This document shows positions 1 through 6,131 of a stretch of 11,900 bases of DNA, piece by piece. Every line of letters starts with the position of its first letter. The stretch's first letter is position 1. The notes under the pieces were generated by a model. The model was not told the origin of the DNA. It made no database searches and saw only the letters and a list, made by a program, of their open reading frames with translations. Both the position numbers and the translations under genes were made by a program. Source of the stretch: an uncultured Clostridia bacterium (lineage in GTDB: Bacteria > Bacillota > Clostridia > Christensenellales > Pumilibacteraceae); contig CANQUR010000039.1 in assembly GCA_947627075.1 (NCBI GenBank), positions 1 through 11,900 on the forward strand, in the 5' to 3' direction.

Positions 1-1
1 C

Positions 2-346
2 AGTAGTGACGCTTATTTCGACGACGTTAACGTTTATAACTTTCTTCGAGATTGCGGAGCTTCGCCAATGGTAATGTATGTAGATGGTCGGAATGCGGCT
101 TCCAAGGACTATGCCGATGGATATGGAGCAGGCTATTTCTCCGGTTATGAGAGCGGTTATAATGCCGGACTAAATAAAGGTCAGTCAGATCAGATCGTTT
201 CATCGCCGCTGTCTTTGTTTTTACAGCCGGTGAGCGACTTTATTCATTTACCGTTATTTGGAACAATATCTGTCTCAACTATGCTTAACATAGTATTATT
301 TATTTTTGTTGCTCTTATTTTCATAAAAATGTTTGCCGGAGGTTGA
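2..346 (+). CDS. Gly-Tyr-repeat protein with C-terminal membrane helix (5'-partial; possible phage minor structural protein)
   Basis: The reading frame is open to the left edge, so the true start is probably outside. Internal ATGs at 68 and 74 are alternatives, with a weak GGAG at 56-59. A short stretch with Gly-Tyr roughly every fourth residue (YADGYGAGYFSGYESGYNAG) is followed by a linker and a C-terminal hydrophobic helix of about 22 residues ending in K-M-F-A-G-G. Gly-Tyr repeats plus a terminal membrane segment recur in small virion or assembly proteins of Firmicutes ssDNA phages, from memory of such proteins rather than a search. The ribosome-binding site of the next gene lies inside its 3' end, so the two are probably translated together. 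A minor coat role is inference. Confidence 0.6.
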   Translation, partial: SSDAYFDDVNVYNFLRDCGASPMVMYVDGRNAASKDYADGYGAGYFSGYESGYNAGLNKGQSDQIVSSPLSLFLQPVSDFIHLPLFGTISVSTMLNIVLFIFVALIFIKMFAGG

Positions 347-348
347 TC

Positions 349-1110
349 ATGATAGAATATTACGAGCCACCTGCAATATATAGTTATGAAGATGATCAGA
401 TTAATTCAAATTTTGATTTGATTGCTTTGGTACAAGGCGATAATACAGATTTTAAGGTTTCAAGTAATCCAATTCGAACTAATGATTGGCCTCCTTATGT
501 AAATGGTGAAACTGCTGTACCTACTCGTATAACTAAATATAAAGAACCACCACTTGATAAAGTGGTAGATAGTCAGTATCTTAACTATACTTATGGTGAT
601 TTATCAAAATTATCTTCTCTTGTAGTTTTTTATCTTGTAGAAATTCCATATACTGAACTTCCTGAAGATTATAAGGTTGAATTTAAGAATGGTATTCCTA
701 CATGGACTACGGATATGTTGAAATTTTATTGGGTTCGTTATATGAGTCTTTATGGCGAAAATGGAAAGGTAGTCTCAGATTATTTTGTACTATTTTTTTC
801 CATAGGGGATAATATTAATTTCTTTCCTGCTTGTTCTACTTCGGGATATTATGCTGTTGCCGGTGTTGAGTATGTCGAAAACTATGTTAAAAGTCATACT
901 ACGTTGGATCCCTCTCATTCTGATTTAGATTCATCTGATACTTTGTATTGGTTATATAGTTTTGGTTATGAACTTTTTAATCAATCTAGTGTTTTTGCCG
1001 ATATACTGAATTATCGGATTGGTGATGTAAGTCTTATTGGTCTTTTATTGGCAAATGGATTTATGATCTACATGGGTTGGACTATCGTAAAGTGGTTTAT
1101 ACCGCTTTGA
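349..1110 (+). CDS. Phage protein with C-terminal membrane anchor, possible minor coat/adsorption protein
   Basis: The start is placed at ATG 349 because GGAGG at 338-342 lies 6 nt upstream; an in-frame TTG at 343 has no comparable site. The product is about 253 residues with no N-terminal signal peptide. It is rich in Tyr, Asp and Ser, with one hydrophobic segment at the extreme C-terminus (about residues 228-251) ending in I-V-K-W-F-I-P-L. It starts 2 nt after the upstream stop, so the pair is operonic. The coding sequence is clearly more AT-rich than the host genes downstream, in keeping with phage origin. In filamentous phages, C-terminally anchored proteins beside the coat genes are often minor coat or receptor-binding (pIII-like) proteins. 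No diagnostic motif is visible, so the role is inference. Confidence 0.65.
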   Translation: MIEYYEPPAIYSYEDDQINSNFDLIALVQGDNTDFKVSSNPIRTNDWPPYVNGETAVPTRITKYKEPPLDKVVDSQYLNYTYGDLSKLSSLVVFYLVEIPYTELPEDYKVEFKNGIPTWTTDMLKFYWVRYMSLYGENGKVVSDYFVLFFSIGDNINFFPACSTSGYYAVAGVEYVENYVKSHTTLDPSHSDLDSSDTLYWLYSFGYELFNQSSVFADILNYRIGDVSLIGLLLANGFMIYMGWTIVKWFIPL

Positions 1111-1126
1111 TACTGTTTCGACGAAC

Positions 1127-1167
1127 GCCCGAAAGGGGGGACCCACGCGTGGGGTCACCCCGCGGGC
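1127..1167. other. GC-rich compound hairpin (candidate packaging signal)
   Basis: GCCCG (1127-1131) can pair with CGGGC (1163-1167), and between them lie a G-run (1135-1140), the perfect palindrome CCCACGCGTGGG (1142-1153) and GGGGTCACCCC (1151-1161). The block is far more GC-rich than the flanking AT-rich genes and has no T-tract after it, so it is a poor intrinsic terminator. In filamentous phages a GC-rich hairpin in the intergenic region acts as packaging signal or complementary-strand origin. That role here is inferred from position. Confidence 0.6.
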
Positions 1168-1169
1168 AG

Positions 1170-1194
1170 GTTCTTCCGCTGTAAGCGGAAGAAC
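1170..1194. other. Perfect 11-bp hairpin in phage intergenic region
   Basis: GTTCTTCCGCT (1170-1180), loop GTA, AGCGGAAGAAC (1184-1194) form an uninterrupted 11-bp stem. No T-tract follows, which argues against a terminator. It sits between the GC-rich hairpin and the putative replication origin, where a complementary-strand (single-strand) origin or packaging element would be expected. Confidence 0.65.
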
Positions 1195-1205
1195 AAATGC
1201 AAATC

Positions 1206-1233
1206 GTGTTGCCTTACTCGATAATGGCAACAC
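1206..1233 (+). other. Putative rolling-circle double-strand origin (nick-site hairpin)
   Basis: GTGTTGCC (1206-1213) and GGCAACAC (1226-1233) form an 8-bp stem. The 12-nt apical region TTACTCGATAAT can add TTA/TAA pairing and expose CTCGA. The loop text CTCGATAATG is close to the pC194/phiX174-class cleavage context CTTG^ATA, and the initiator gene starts 25 nt downstream. This makes it the best candidate for the Rep nick site, by analogy, with cleavage expected after G1220. Confidence 0.55.
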
Positions 1234-1257
1234 TTAACTCACAAAAAGGAGCAAATT

Positions 1258-2169
1258 ATGGCTACTTCTTTTCCTTGCATGTTTCAAGGCGAAAAATGTA
1301 AGTTCTGTCCCGACTTTTCAGAGTGTCAAAAAGCTCAAGGCAAACCGTATAGGAAGTGGGAAAAAGCTAATGTAGTGATCAATAGCTTTCCTGACGGTAG
1401 CTATGAAATTCTTCGCTATAAGAACGGTTTTGACTACATGTATGAAGCCGGTAATTTGCCGTCGGTTGATAGAGTAAGGAAGATGATCAAGCAGGGTCCT
1501 TATTGGGTTCCGGTGGACGGCTTCGATATAACGGACATTCAGTCCAGTATAAAAAGTAGTTCTAAAAGAAGTAAAGATACTATGTACGGATATGTTCTTG
1601 CTAATGATTGGCAATACTTCTCGACTTTTACGTTTGACCAGAAATTTGTAGACAGAAGCGACGATATAGCAGTCAAGCATTTATGGAGCGAGTTCGAAAG
1701 GTACTGTAAAAGAAAGAATAAAGATTGCAAGATATTAGCGACTCCCGAACGACACCCGACAAGTGGAGCTTTACATTTTCACGCGCTTATGTCAGACATA
1801 AGCTGGACGTTAACGCCTGCAACTAACGCTAAAACAGGGAAGTTAATTACGACAAAGTTCGGTGACCCTGTATTTAATGTCACCGATTGGAAGTACGGAT
1901 TTTCAACGGTGGCGGTTATTCCGCCTGACAACAATAATTTGAGAGTTGCAAACTATCTTGTAAAGTACATAACGAAAGAGGGTAATATTGATTACAACGC
2001 CAAGCGATTTTACCATACACGGAATTTGGCGTTCAAGAACAAGGTAATCGGCTATTTGAGCGATGAAGAGTTCGCCTCGAGCGAGTTCAAGGACGGAATA
2101 GAGCAGGTAAAAGACAACGACAAGATGACGGTTTACTTCTACCGAGGCAAGAAAGATACCTCCACTTAA
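1258..2169 (+). CDS. Rolling-circle replication initiator, HUH endonuclease (phage Rep)
   Basis: This 303-residue protein is expected to nick one strand at the phage origin and stay covalently bound while the other strand is copied by host polymerase. Conserved motifs occur in order: FSTFTF (121-126, motif I), metal-binding HUH as H173-F-H175 within ALHFHALMSD (171-180, motif II), and VANYLVKYITK (230-240, motif III) with Y233 and Y237 as candidate nucleophiles and K236 between them. KYGFSTV and the KRFYHTRNL stretch (249-257) also match my memory of Reps from Firmicutes inoviruses. The N-terminus adds a cysteine cluster (C7, C14, C17, C23) that could bind zinc. AAGGAG at 1246-1251, 6 nt before the ATG, is a strong ribosome-binding site. 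Three hairpins, one with a nick-like loop, lie directly upstream. Confidence 0.88.
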   Translation: MATSFPCMFQGEKCKFCPDFSECQKAQGKPYRKWEKANVVINSFPDGSYEILRYKNGFDYMYEAGNLPSVDRVRKMIKQGPYWVPVDGFDITDIQSSIKSSSKRSKDTMYGYVLANDWQYFSTFTFDQKFVDRSDDIAVKHLWSEFERYCKRKNKDCKILATPERHPTSGALHFHALMSDISWTLTPATNAKTGKLITTKFGDPVFNVTDWKYGFSTVAVIPPDNNNLRVANYLVKYITKEGNIDYNAKRFYHTRNLAFKNKVIGYLSDEEFASSEFKDGIEQVKDNDKMTVYFYRGKKDTST

Positions 2170-2231
2170 ACTATGCGCAAAAGACAGCTTTTACGAAGAA
2201 ATAGGGCTATTTTAAGGGGCAAAAGGACTAA

Positions 2232-2567
2232 TTGATATTCTTTATCCATAATTATCAATCAGACGGACGTTTGCTACATAAACAAAATCTTATTACACAA
2301 AAACATTTATCAAAAAATTCTTTGTGGCTTATGACAAACCAATTTAATTGGCTACATAAAATTAGGTTTACGCAAATAATCAGAAAACTTCCTTATTGTT
2401 TTTTTAGCAAGCCGACATCTGATTATCCCAAACAACTTTTCGGAAAATTAGAAAATTATCGGCGAGCGTTGCCTAAATCAGAATTGCTAAAATCGTTTGA
2501 TTTTTATCGAACCTCTAACCAACTTTTTCCTGATTGGAACTTCTCAAACAGAATTTTGTTTTCTTGA
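2232..2567 (+). CDS. Doubtful small ORF (111 codons, TTG start)
   Basis: An open frame starts at TTG with AAAGGA at 2221-2226 a few bases upstream, and ends just before the inverted repeat at 2564-2585. The product would be basic, rich in Asn, Gln, Lys, Phe and Leu, with no recognisable domain, signal peptide or clear membrane segment. The base composition is that of non-coding AT-rich DNA, where long frames can arise by chance. It could be a phage accessory gene, a decayed gene or nothing. I do not recognise it. Confidence 0.2.
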   Translation: MIFFIHNYQSDGRLLHKQNLITQKHLSKNSLWLMTNQFNWLHKIRFTQIIRKLPYCFFSKPTSDYPKQLFGKLENYRRALPKSELLKSFDFYRTSNQLFPDWNFSNRILFS

Positions 2568-2709
2568 CCGAAATTTTTTGTCCAAAATTATTTTATTCTG
2601 TCCTACGGCTCGTAAATGGCTTTTTTAAATACAAAATCTGTCGACGACAAGTCGTAACAAGTGAGAAATTATTTTTGTTAATGGAAACACATTGCGAGCC
2701 GTTTTTGAG

Positions 2710-2738
2710 TTGATTATTTATGGTTTTAATGGTATAAT
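2710..2738 (+). promoter_or_regulatory. Promoter of the Xer-type recombinase gene
   Basis: TTGATT (2710-2715), a 17-nt spacer and a perfect TATAAT (2733-2738) make a near-consensus sigma-A promoter. Transcription would begin near 2745, at the ATG itself, and there is no Shine-Dalgarno sequence in front. The message is therefore probably leaderless or nearly so. Confidence 0.7.
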
Positions 2739-2744
2739 TATCGT

Positions 2745-3830
2745 ATGGATGACTTCTACAAACAACGTGATAAACGGAACCTCGAACGTATAAAGGAGAT
2801 CTGCGAGGAATTGCCGCATTATGTCCGAGAATTTATTGTCGGGATCCAATCACGCACATCCACGTTGACGCGCCTCAATTATGTCTATGATTTGAGGATC
2901 TTTTACGACTATCTGTCAAAAGAAGTTTTCAGGTCATTGCAACCGAATGAGATCGAGCTTGCAGACCTCGAAAAGTTGAAAGCCGTCGACATAGAATTTT
3001 ACTTAGATTACCTATCATCCTATGAATTTAAGGGCAAAGAATACCATTGCGAAAATCGTGCAAAAGAAAGAAAACTTTGTTCATTGAGGTCGTTTTTCAA
3101 GTATTTTTACAACAAAGACAAGCTGTCGTGTAATATCTGCACAAAAGTCGATTTGCCCAAAAAATACGAAAAAGAGATCATTCGCCTCGACTCGGATGAG
3201 GTCGTTGAATTGCTTGACCGCGTTGACGCCCAAGTTCTGTCTGACATAAGTAAGCGCGAAAACGCCTATCATGAGATAACACGCCCTCGTGACGCGGCTA
3301 TTTTGACTTTGTTCCTCGGTACGGGCATACGAATTTCGGAGCTTGTCGGATTGAATATCGACGACTTCGATTTCGGCTCGAACAGTTTCAGAGTAAGACG
3401 TAAAGGCGGCAATGAAACGCGCCTCTACTTTACCGATGAGATTGCGACCGCGCTGAAAAATTATTGCGCTTGGCAACAGGATCAGATCGACGCAAAAACT
3501 CCTTTCGGCGTGAAGATAGCCGACGGATCCGCCATGTTTTACTCCATGCAAGGAAAGCGGATATCCGTCCGAGCGGTAGAAAATCTTGTAAAAAAGTACG
3601 CCAAACATGTTACCCCGACCAAGCATATCACGCCACACAAACTCAGAAGTACGTTCGGTACGGAGCTGTATCGCAACACGCAGGACATTTACGTAGTCGC
3701 CGCAGTTCTCGGACATAAGGACATAAACACGACGAGACGCCATTACGCCGCGACGAGCGACGATATCAAACGACGCGCCGCGAGGTCGGTAAAATTGAGA
3801 GACGACGCGCCCCATTCTGACGACGAGTAA
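2745..3830 (+). CDS. Xer-type tyrosine recombinase / site-specific integrase
   Basis: This 361-residue tyrosine recombinase has a complete active site: R196 in GTGIRISEL, K220 in RRKGG, H298 and R301 in HKLR, H324 in LGHK, and the nucleophile Y334 in RRHY. The N-terminal SAM-like core-binding domain spans roughly 28-135 and the catalytic domain 145-345. It is somewhat longer than standard XerC/XerD (about 300 residues), with extra N-terminal residues and an insertion (about 166-178). Enzymes of this family resolve chromosome dimers at dif or integrate phage and mobile DNA. Its composition resembles the downstream host gene more than the AT-rich phage gene at 349-1110, so a host recombinase is favoured. 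A phage integrase remains possible. The start is chosen from the promoter position; TTG 2811 is an alternative with a GAGGAA upstream, but it would cut into the family-like N-terminus. Confidence 0.9.
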   Translation: MDDFYKQRDKRNLERIKEICEELPHYVREFIVGIQSRTSTLTRLNYVYDLRIFYDYLSKEVFRSLQPNEIELADLEKLKAVDIEFYLDYLSSYEFKGKEYHCENRAKERKLCSLRSFFKYFYNKDKLSCNICTKVDLPKKYEKEIIRLDSDEVVELLDRVDAQVLSDISKRENAYHEITRPRDAAILTLFLGTGIRISELVGLNIDDFDFGSNSFRVRRKGGNETRLYFTDEIATALKNYCAWQQDQIDAKTPFGVKIADGSAMFYSMQGKRISVRAVENLVKKYAKHVTPTKHITPHKLRSTFGTELYRNTQDIYVVAAVLGHKDINTTRRHYAATSDDIKRRAARSVKLRDDAPHSDDE

Positions 3831-3848
3831 AACGCGAAATTTGTCTCA

Positions 3849-3905
3849 TTATGTCTGTCATAGTAGTTTTTCACCATAAATTTTAATTTTTTATGTCCGA
3901 CATAA
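3849..3905. promoter_or_regulatory. Paired palindromic sites, candidate operators
   Basis: TTATGTCCGACATAA (3891-3905) is a perfect 7-bp inverted repeat around one base. TTATGTCTGTCATAG (3849-3863) is a diverged copy. Their starts are exactly 42 bp apart, about four helical turns, so bound dimers would lie on the same DNA face. The downstream site ends 9 bp before the -35 box of the PadR-type gene. PadR family operators often carry ATGT/ACAT half-sites and autoregulation is common, though the usual spacer is 8 bp rather than 3. Binding by the neighbouring recombinase is an alternative. Confidence 0.5.
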
Positions 3906-3914
3906 TATAAATAT

Positions 3915-3944
3915 TTGACAAAATTCATTGGTTTATTGTATAAT
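3915..3944 (+). promoter_or_regulatory. Strong promoter of the PadR-type gene
   Basis: Perfect TTGACA (3915-3920) and perfect TATAAT (3939-3944) are separated by 18 nt. Transcription would start near 3951, giving a leader of about 26 nt that contains the GAGG (3968-3971) used by the GTG start. Candidate operators lie immediately upstream. Confidence 0.75.
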
Positions 3945-3976
3945 CAAATGGAATAAAAGTTGCTGACGAGGTTAAT

Positions 3977-6019
3977 GTGGATCAGAACGAAGCTATCAAC
4001 TCTATAAACAGTGATTTGATCAGAGGACATATTGACACAATTATCCTTAAAGCCTTGCAAGCCGGTGACAGATACGGCTACGACATTATTAAGGAAATCG
4101 AGCATAAAAGCGACGGTCAGTATGTGATCAAACAACCTACCCTTTACAGCTGCTTAAAGCGTTTGGAGGTTCAGGGGTTCGTCAAATCATATTGGGGTTC
4201 CAAATCGATCGGAGGCCGAAAAAAATACTTTACCCTCACCGATATGGGTCGAGAATTGTTTTTGAGGAACAAGAGCGATTGGGACTATTCTCGCGACGTC
4301 ATAAACAAACTCATATCGGACGACGATTATTCTGCGGATAGTTATGATGACATTACCGACAATTCTGCCGAAGACGAGGTCGTCCAAGAGAATGAGGTCT
4401 ACGACGAGATCGACGAGGGACAAGCCTCCGCCGAACCCGAAGAAGAAGTTGCCGCCGTGGACGAAATGTCGCCTCAAGACGAGCTTGCACAGACGGACGA
4501 ACAGCCCATCGAGGAACCCGCAGAACAGCTCACAGAGGAACTGGAGACCGAGGCGGAACCGCCTATCACCTACTTCGTCGAGGACGTTTTTGATGAACTT
4601 CTCGCCTACGACGACGACATAATCACTCCCGAAACGTCCATTGAGGCGGAACAAGAGCCAGAGCAGGAAGAGTTCGGCTCGCAACAAGATGAATTCGCAT
4701 ACGACGATGAACTTGCTAAGGATGAAACGCCCGAAGAGGACGAAGAAACCGTTTCCGACGAGGATGAGGACGAATACGACGAAGAAGATGATGATGAAGA
4801 TGAGGACGAGGAAGACGATATTGACGACCTCGAAGATGAGCCGATCGAGCCTGAGTCCGAAGAGGACGAAATAGCGGCGATCGAACCCGAGGAGGACTTG
4901 CCTCTTTCCGCCGCCGAGCAAAATCTCATTGCGGACGAACCTGTTGTCGGCGACGCCGCCGCGGAGATCATCGACAAGTTGTACGAAGATCAGGAGCGAG
5001 AGAGCTATCTCACCAACGTGGGCAATGCGAACTACGAGCCTGACCGTGCGGACAGCATAGACATAAACGATTACTTCACCGACGAGGACGAAGAGTTTGA
5101 AGAGGACGACGAGATCGCCGCTTCGGAAGTCTCCCCCGCCCCTCAAACAGACATTGCGGACGAGCTTATTGACGACGAAACGCCCATCCGCAGGATCACG
5201 CGCGAACCCGTCACGGAAAACAGCACCGTGTTCTACAGCTACAAGCGCAACCTGCCCGAGGTGGACGAAAATTCCGCTATAATAGATAAGGAATACCGAG
5301 GCGTTATCAATTCCATGATCCAAGACAACGTGGTCACAAAGCCCGTCGACTATTACAAGGCGGAAAACCCGTATGTAACGACGGAATACTTCCGACCCGC
5401 GCCCGACGAGCCTCATGACGAACCCACTCCCCCGCCTCCGACGGAACGCAAATTTACTCCGCACGAGGACGAGGCAGTCGCCTTGACCAAGAAACTCGCT
5501 TCGGAAACGGGCGAAAATATTGATGTCCGAACTCATAACGCCAAAGCGATACGCGCTTACAACAACAAACATTACTTTTACAGCAATCAACTCAGGCTGT
5601 TGCAGTGCGGAATACTCTTCGGCGTAATGCTCCTCGAAATAGTTTTGTGTTTCTACCTCATCGAGGTCGTTCACAACTCCATGAACATTAGCAAAGTAAG
5701 TATCGGAGTCTATATCGGCGCAGTGGTTCTGGCGGCTCTCTTGCCTATCATCTCGTTTATTATGGCAAGCACCGACTATTACCACCGAAAGCGGATAAAT
5801 TACAGCGGCAAGAGTAGCGCGCTATTCTCCATAGCGGCGACTATATTGCTGATATTGATCGTCGTCTTTGCCAATATCTACGGCGGCTTGCTGGTAGGAA
5901 ACATCGACAACTATCTCTCCTCGCTGATAATGCCCATTGTCCTCTCCACCAACGTAATAGTAAACGCAATAATCTTCCATGTGCTGTATTCTTCCGGACG
6001 ATATAACGTAGAGGAATAA
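3977..6019 (+). CDS. PadR-type regulator with long acidic linker and four transmembrane helices
   Basis: This 680-residue protein starts at GTG with GAGG 5 nt upstream. Residues 13-112 form a PadR winged helix: LIRGHIDTIILKAL, DRYGYDIIKEIE, the recognition helix around PTLYSCLKRLEVQGFV, and the wing GGRKKYFTLTDMG. Residues about 117-525 form a low-complexity linker extremely rich in Glu and Asp (densest at about 258-290), with Pro-rich stretches near 480-495. Four hydrophobic helices follow at about 540-563, 575-598, 613-640 and 648-672. The basic loop HRKR between helices 2 and 3 fits a topology with both termini in the cytoplasm. PadR proteins are usually soluble dimers of 100-200 residues, so this would be a membrane-tethered one-component regulator. 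Sensing through the membrane part is inference, as is autoregulation through the upstream palindromes. Confidence 0.88.
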   Translation: MDQNEAINSINSDLIRGHIDTIILKALQAGDRYGYDIIKEIEHKSDGQYVIKQPTLYSCLKRLEVQGFVKSYWGSKSIGGRKKYFTLTDMGRELFLRNKSDWDYSRDVINKLISDDDYSADSYDDITDNSAEDEVVQENEVYDEIDEGQASAEPEEEVAAVDEMSPQDELAQTDEQPIEEPAEQLTEELETEAEPPITYFVEDVFDELLAYDDDIITPETSIEAEQEPEQEEFGSQQDEFAYDDELAKDETPEEDEETVSDEDEDEYDEEDDDEDEDEEDDIDDLEDEPIEPESEEDEIAAIEPEEDLPLSAAEQNLIADEPVVGDAAAEIIDKLYEDQERESYLTNVGNANYEPDRADSIDINDYFTDEDEEFEEDDEIAASEVSPAPQTDIADELIDDETPIRRITREPVTENSTVFYSYKRNLPEVDENSAIIDKEYRGVINSMIQDNVVTKPVDYYKAENPYVTTEYFRPAPDEPHDEPTPPPPTERKFTPHEDEAVALTKKLASETGENIDVRTHNAKAIRAYNNKHYFYSNQLRLLQCGILFGVMLLEIVLCFYLIEVVHNSMNISKVSIGVYIGAVVLAALLPIISFIMASTDYYHRKRINYSGKSSALFSIAATILLILIVVFANIYGGLLVGNIDNYLSSLIMPIVLSTNVIVNAIIFHVLYSSGRYNVEE

Positions 6020-6035
6020 CCAAAACCCAATAACC

Positions 6036-6071
6036 AAAGGACGAACCGTTTGATTTCGGTTCGTCCTTTTT
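6036..6071 (+). terminator. Intrinsic terminator of the PadR-type gene
   Basis: AAAGGACGAACCG (6036-6048), an 8-nt loop and CGGTTCGTCCTTT (6057-6069) form a 13-bp perfect stem running into a T-tract (6067-6071). It lies 17 nt after the stop codon, between convergent genes. It may also slow minus-strand transcripts, but the T-run on that side is weaker. Confidence 0.9.
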
Positions 6072-6131
6072 GTTTACTGTAATTATCTGTGCCACCTTGT
6101 AATACTTCACTTTTTTGCTTTTTACCTTTTT

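Larger units (their letters stand above)
1..2230 (+). mobile_element. Right-hand part of an inovirus-like (filamentous phage) prophage
   Basis: Three co-directional genes and a multi-hairpin intergenic region fit an integrated filamentous ssDNA phage of Firmicutes. There is a Gly-Tyr-repeat protein and a second protein, both ending in one hydrophobic segment, then a hairpin-rich intergenic stretch, then a HUH rolling-circle initiator. The left end lies outside the window. The right end is not sharply defined: phage-like content stops at the Rep stop codon (2169), and an AT-rich stretch of uncertain ownership runs to the recombinase gene at 2745. No Zot/pI ATPase or major coat gene is visible here, so the inovirus assignment rests on Rep type, membrane-anchored small proteins and gene order. 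A rolling-circle plasmid or another ssDNA element is the main alternative. Confidence 0.6.
2170..2744. other. AT-rich intergenic stretch at the prophage/host junction
   Basis: This 575-bp stretch contains no confident gene. Visible items are a doubtful small ORF (2232-2567); the palindrome CCAATTTAATTGG near 2339-2351; a 10-bp direct repeat GCTACATAAA (about 2272 and 2350); an imperfect inverted repeat from TTGACC to TCCAA (2564-2585); a short hairpin ACGAC-AA-GTCGT (2644-2655); a distant inverted repeat CGGCTCG (2606-2612)/CGAGCCG (2695-2701); and the recombinase promoter. If the phage integrated by Xer recombination, its right attachment site should lie here. No sequence clearly matches a canonical 28-bp dif. 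Confidence 0.5.

Noticed and set aside
1127..1194. GC-rich hairpins after the second phage gene read as an intrinsic terminator
   Set aside because: Neither stem is followed by a T-tract on either strand; position next to rep fits replication or packaging signals better.
2564..2585. Inverted repeat TTGACC...TCCAA as a dif site
   Set aside because: Arms match at only about 7 of 11 positions and lack the 11-6-11 layout of a canonical dif; kept only as a weak candidate in the junction finding.
3081..3815. 244-codon minus-strand frame within the recombinase gene
   Set aside because: The plus-strand frame carries a full tyrosine-recombinase active site, so the antisense frame is a shadow.
4606..4977. 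Serine-rich open frame on the minus strand
   Set aside because: The poly-Ser sequence is simply the complement of GAT/GAC/GAG repeats encoding the acidic linker.
4187..5785. 532-codon open frame on the minus strand inside the PadR-type gene
   Set aside because: It mirrors the GAC/GAG-rich linker codons of the plus-strand gene, has no domain and no ribosome-binding context. Codon bias in acidic repeats keeps the opposite frame open.
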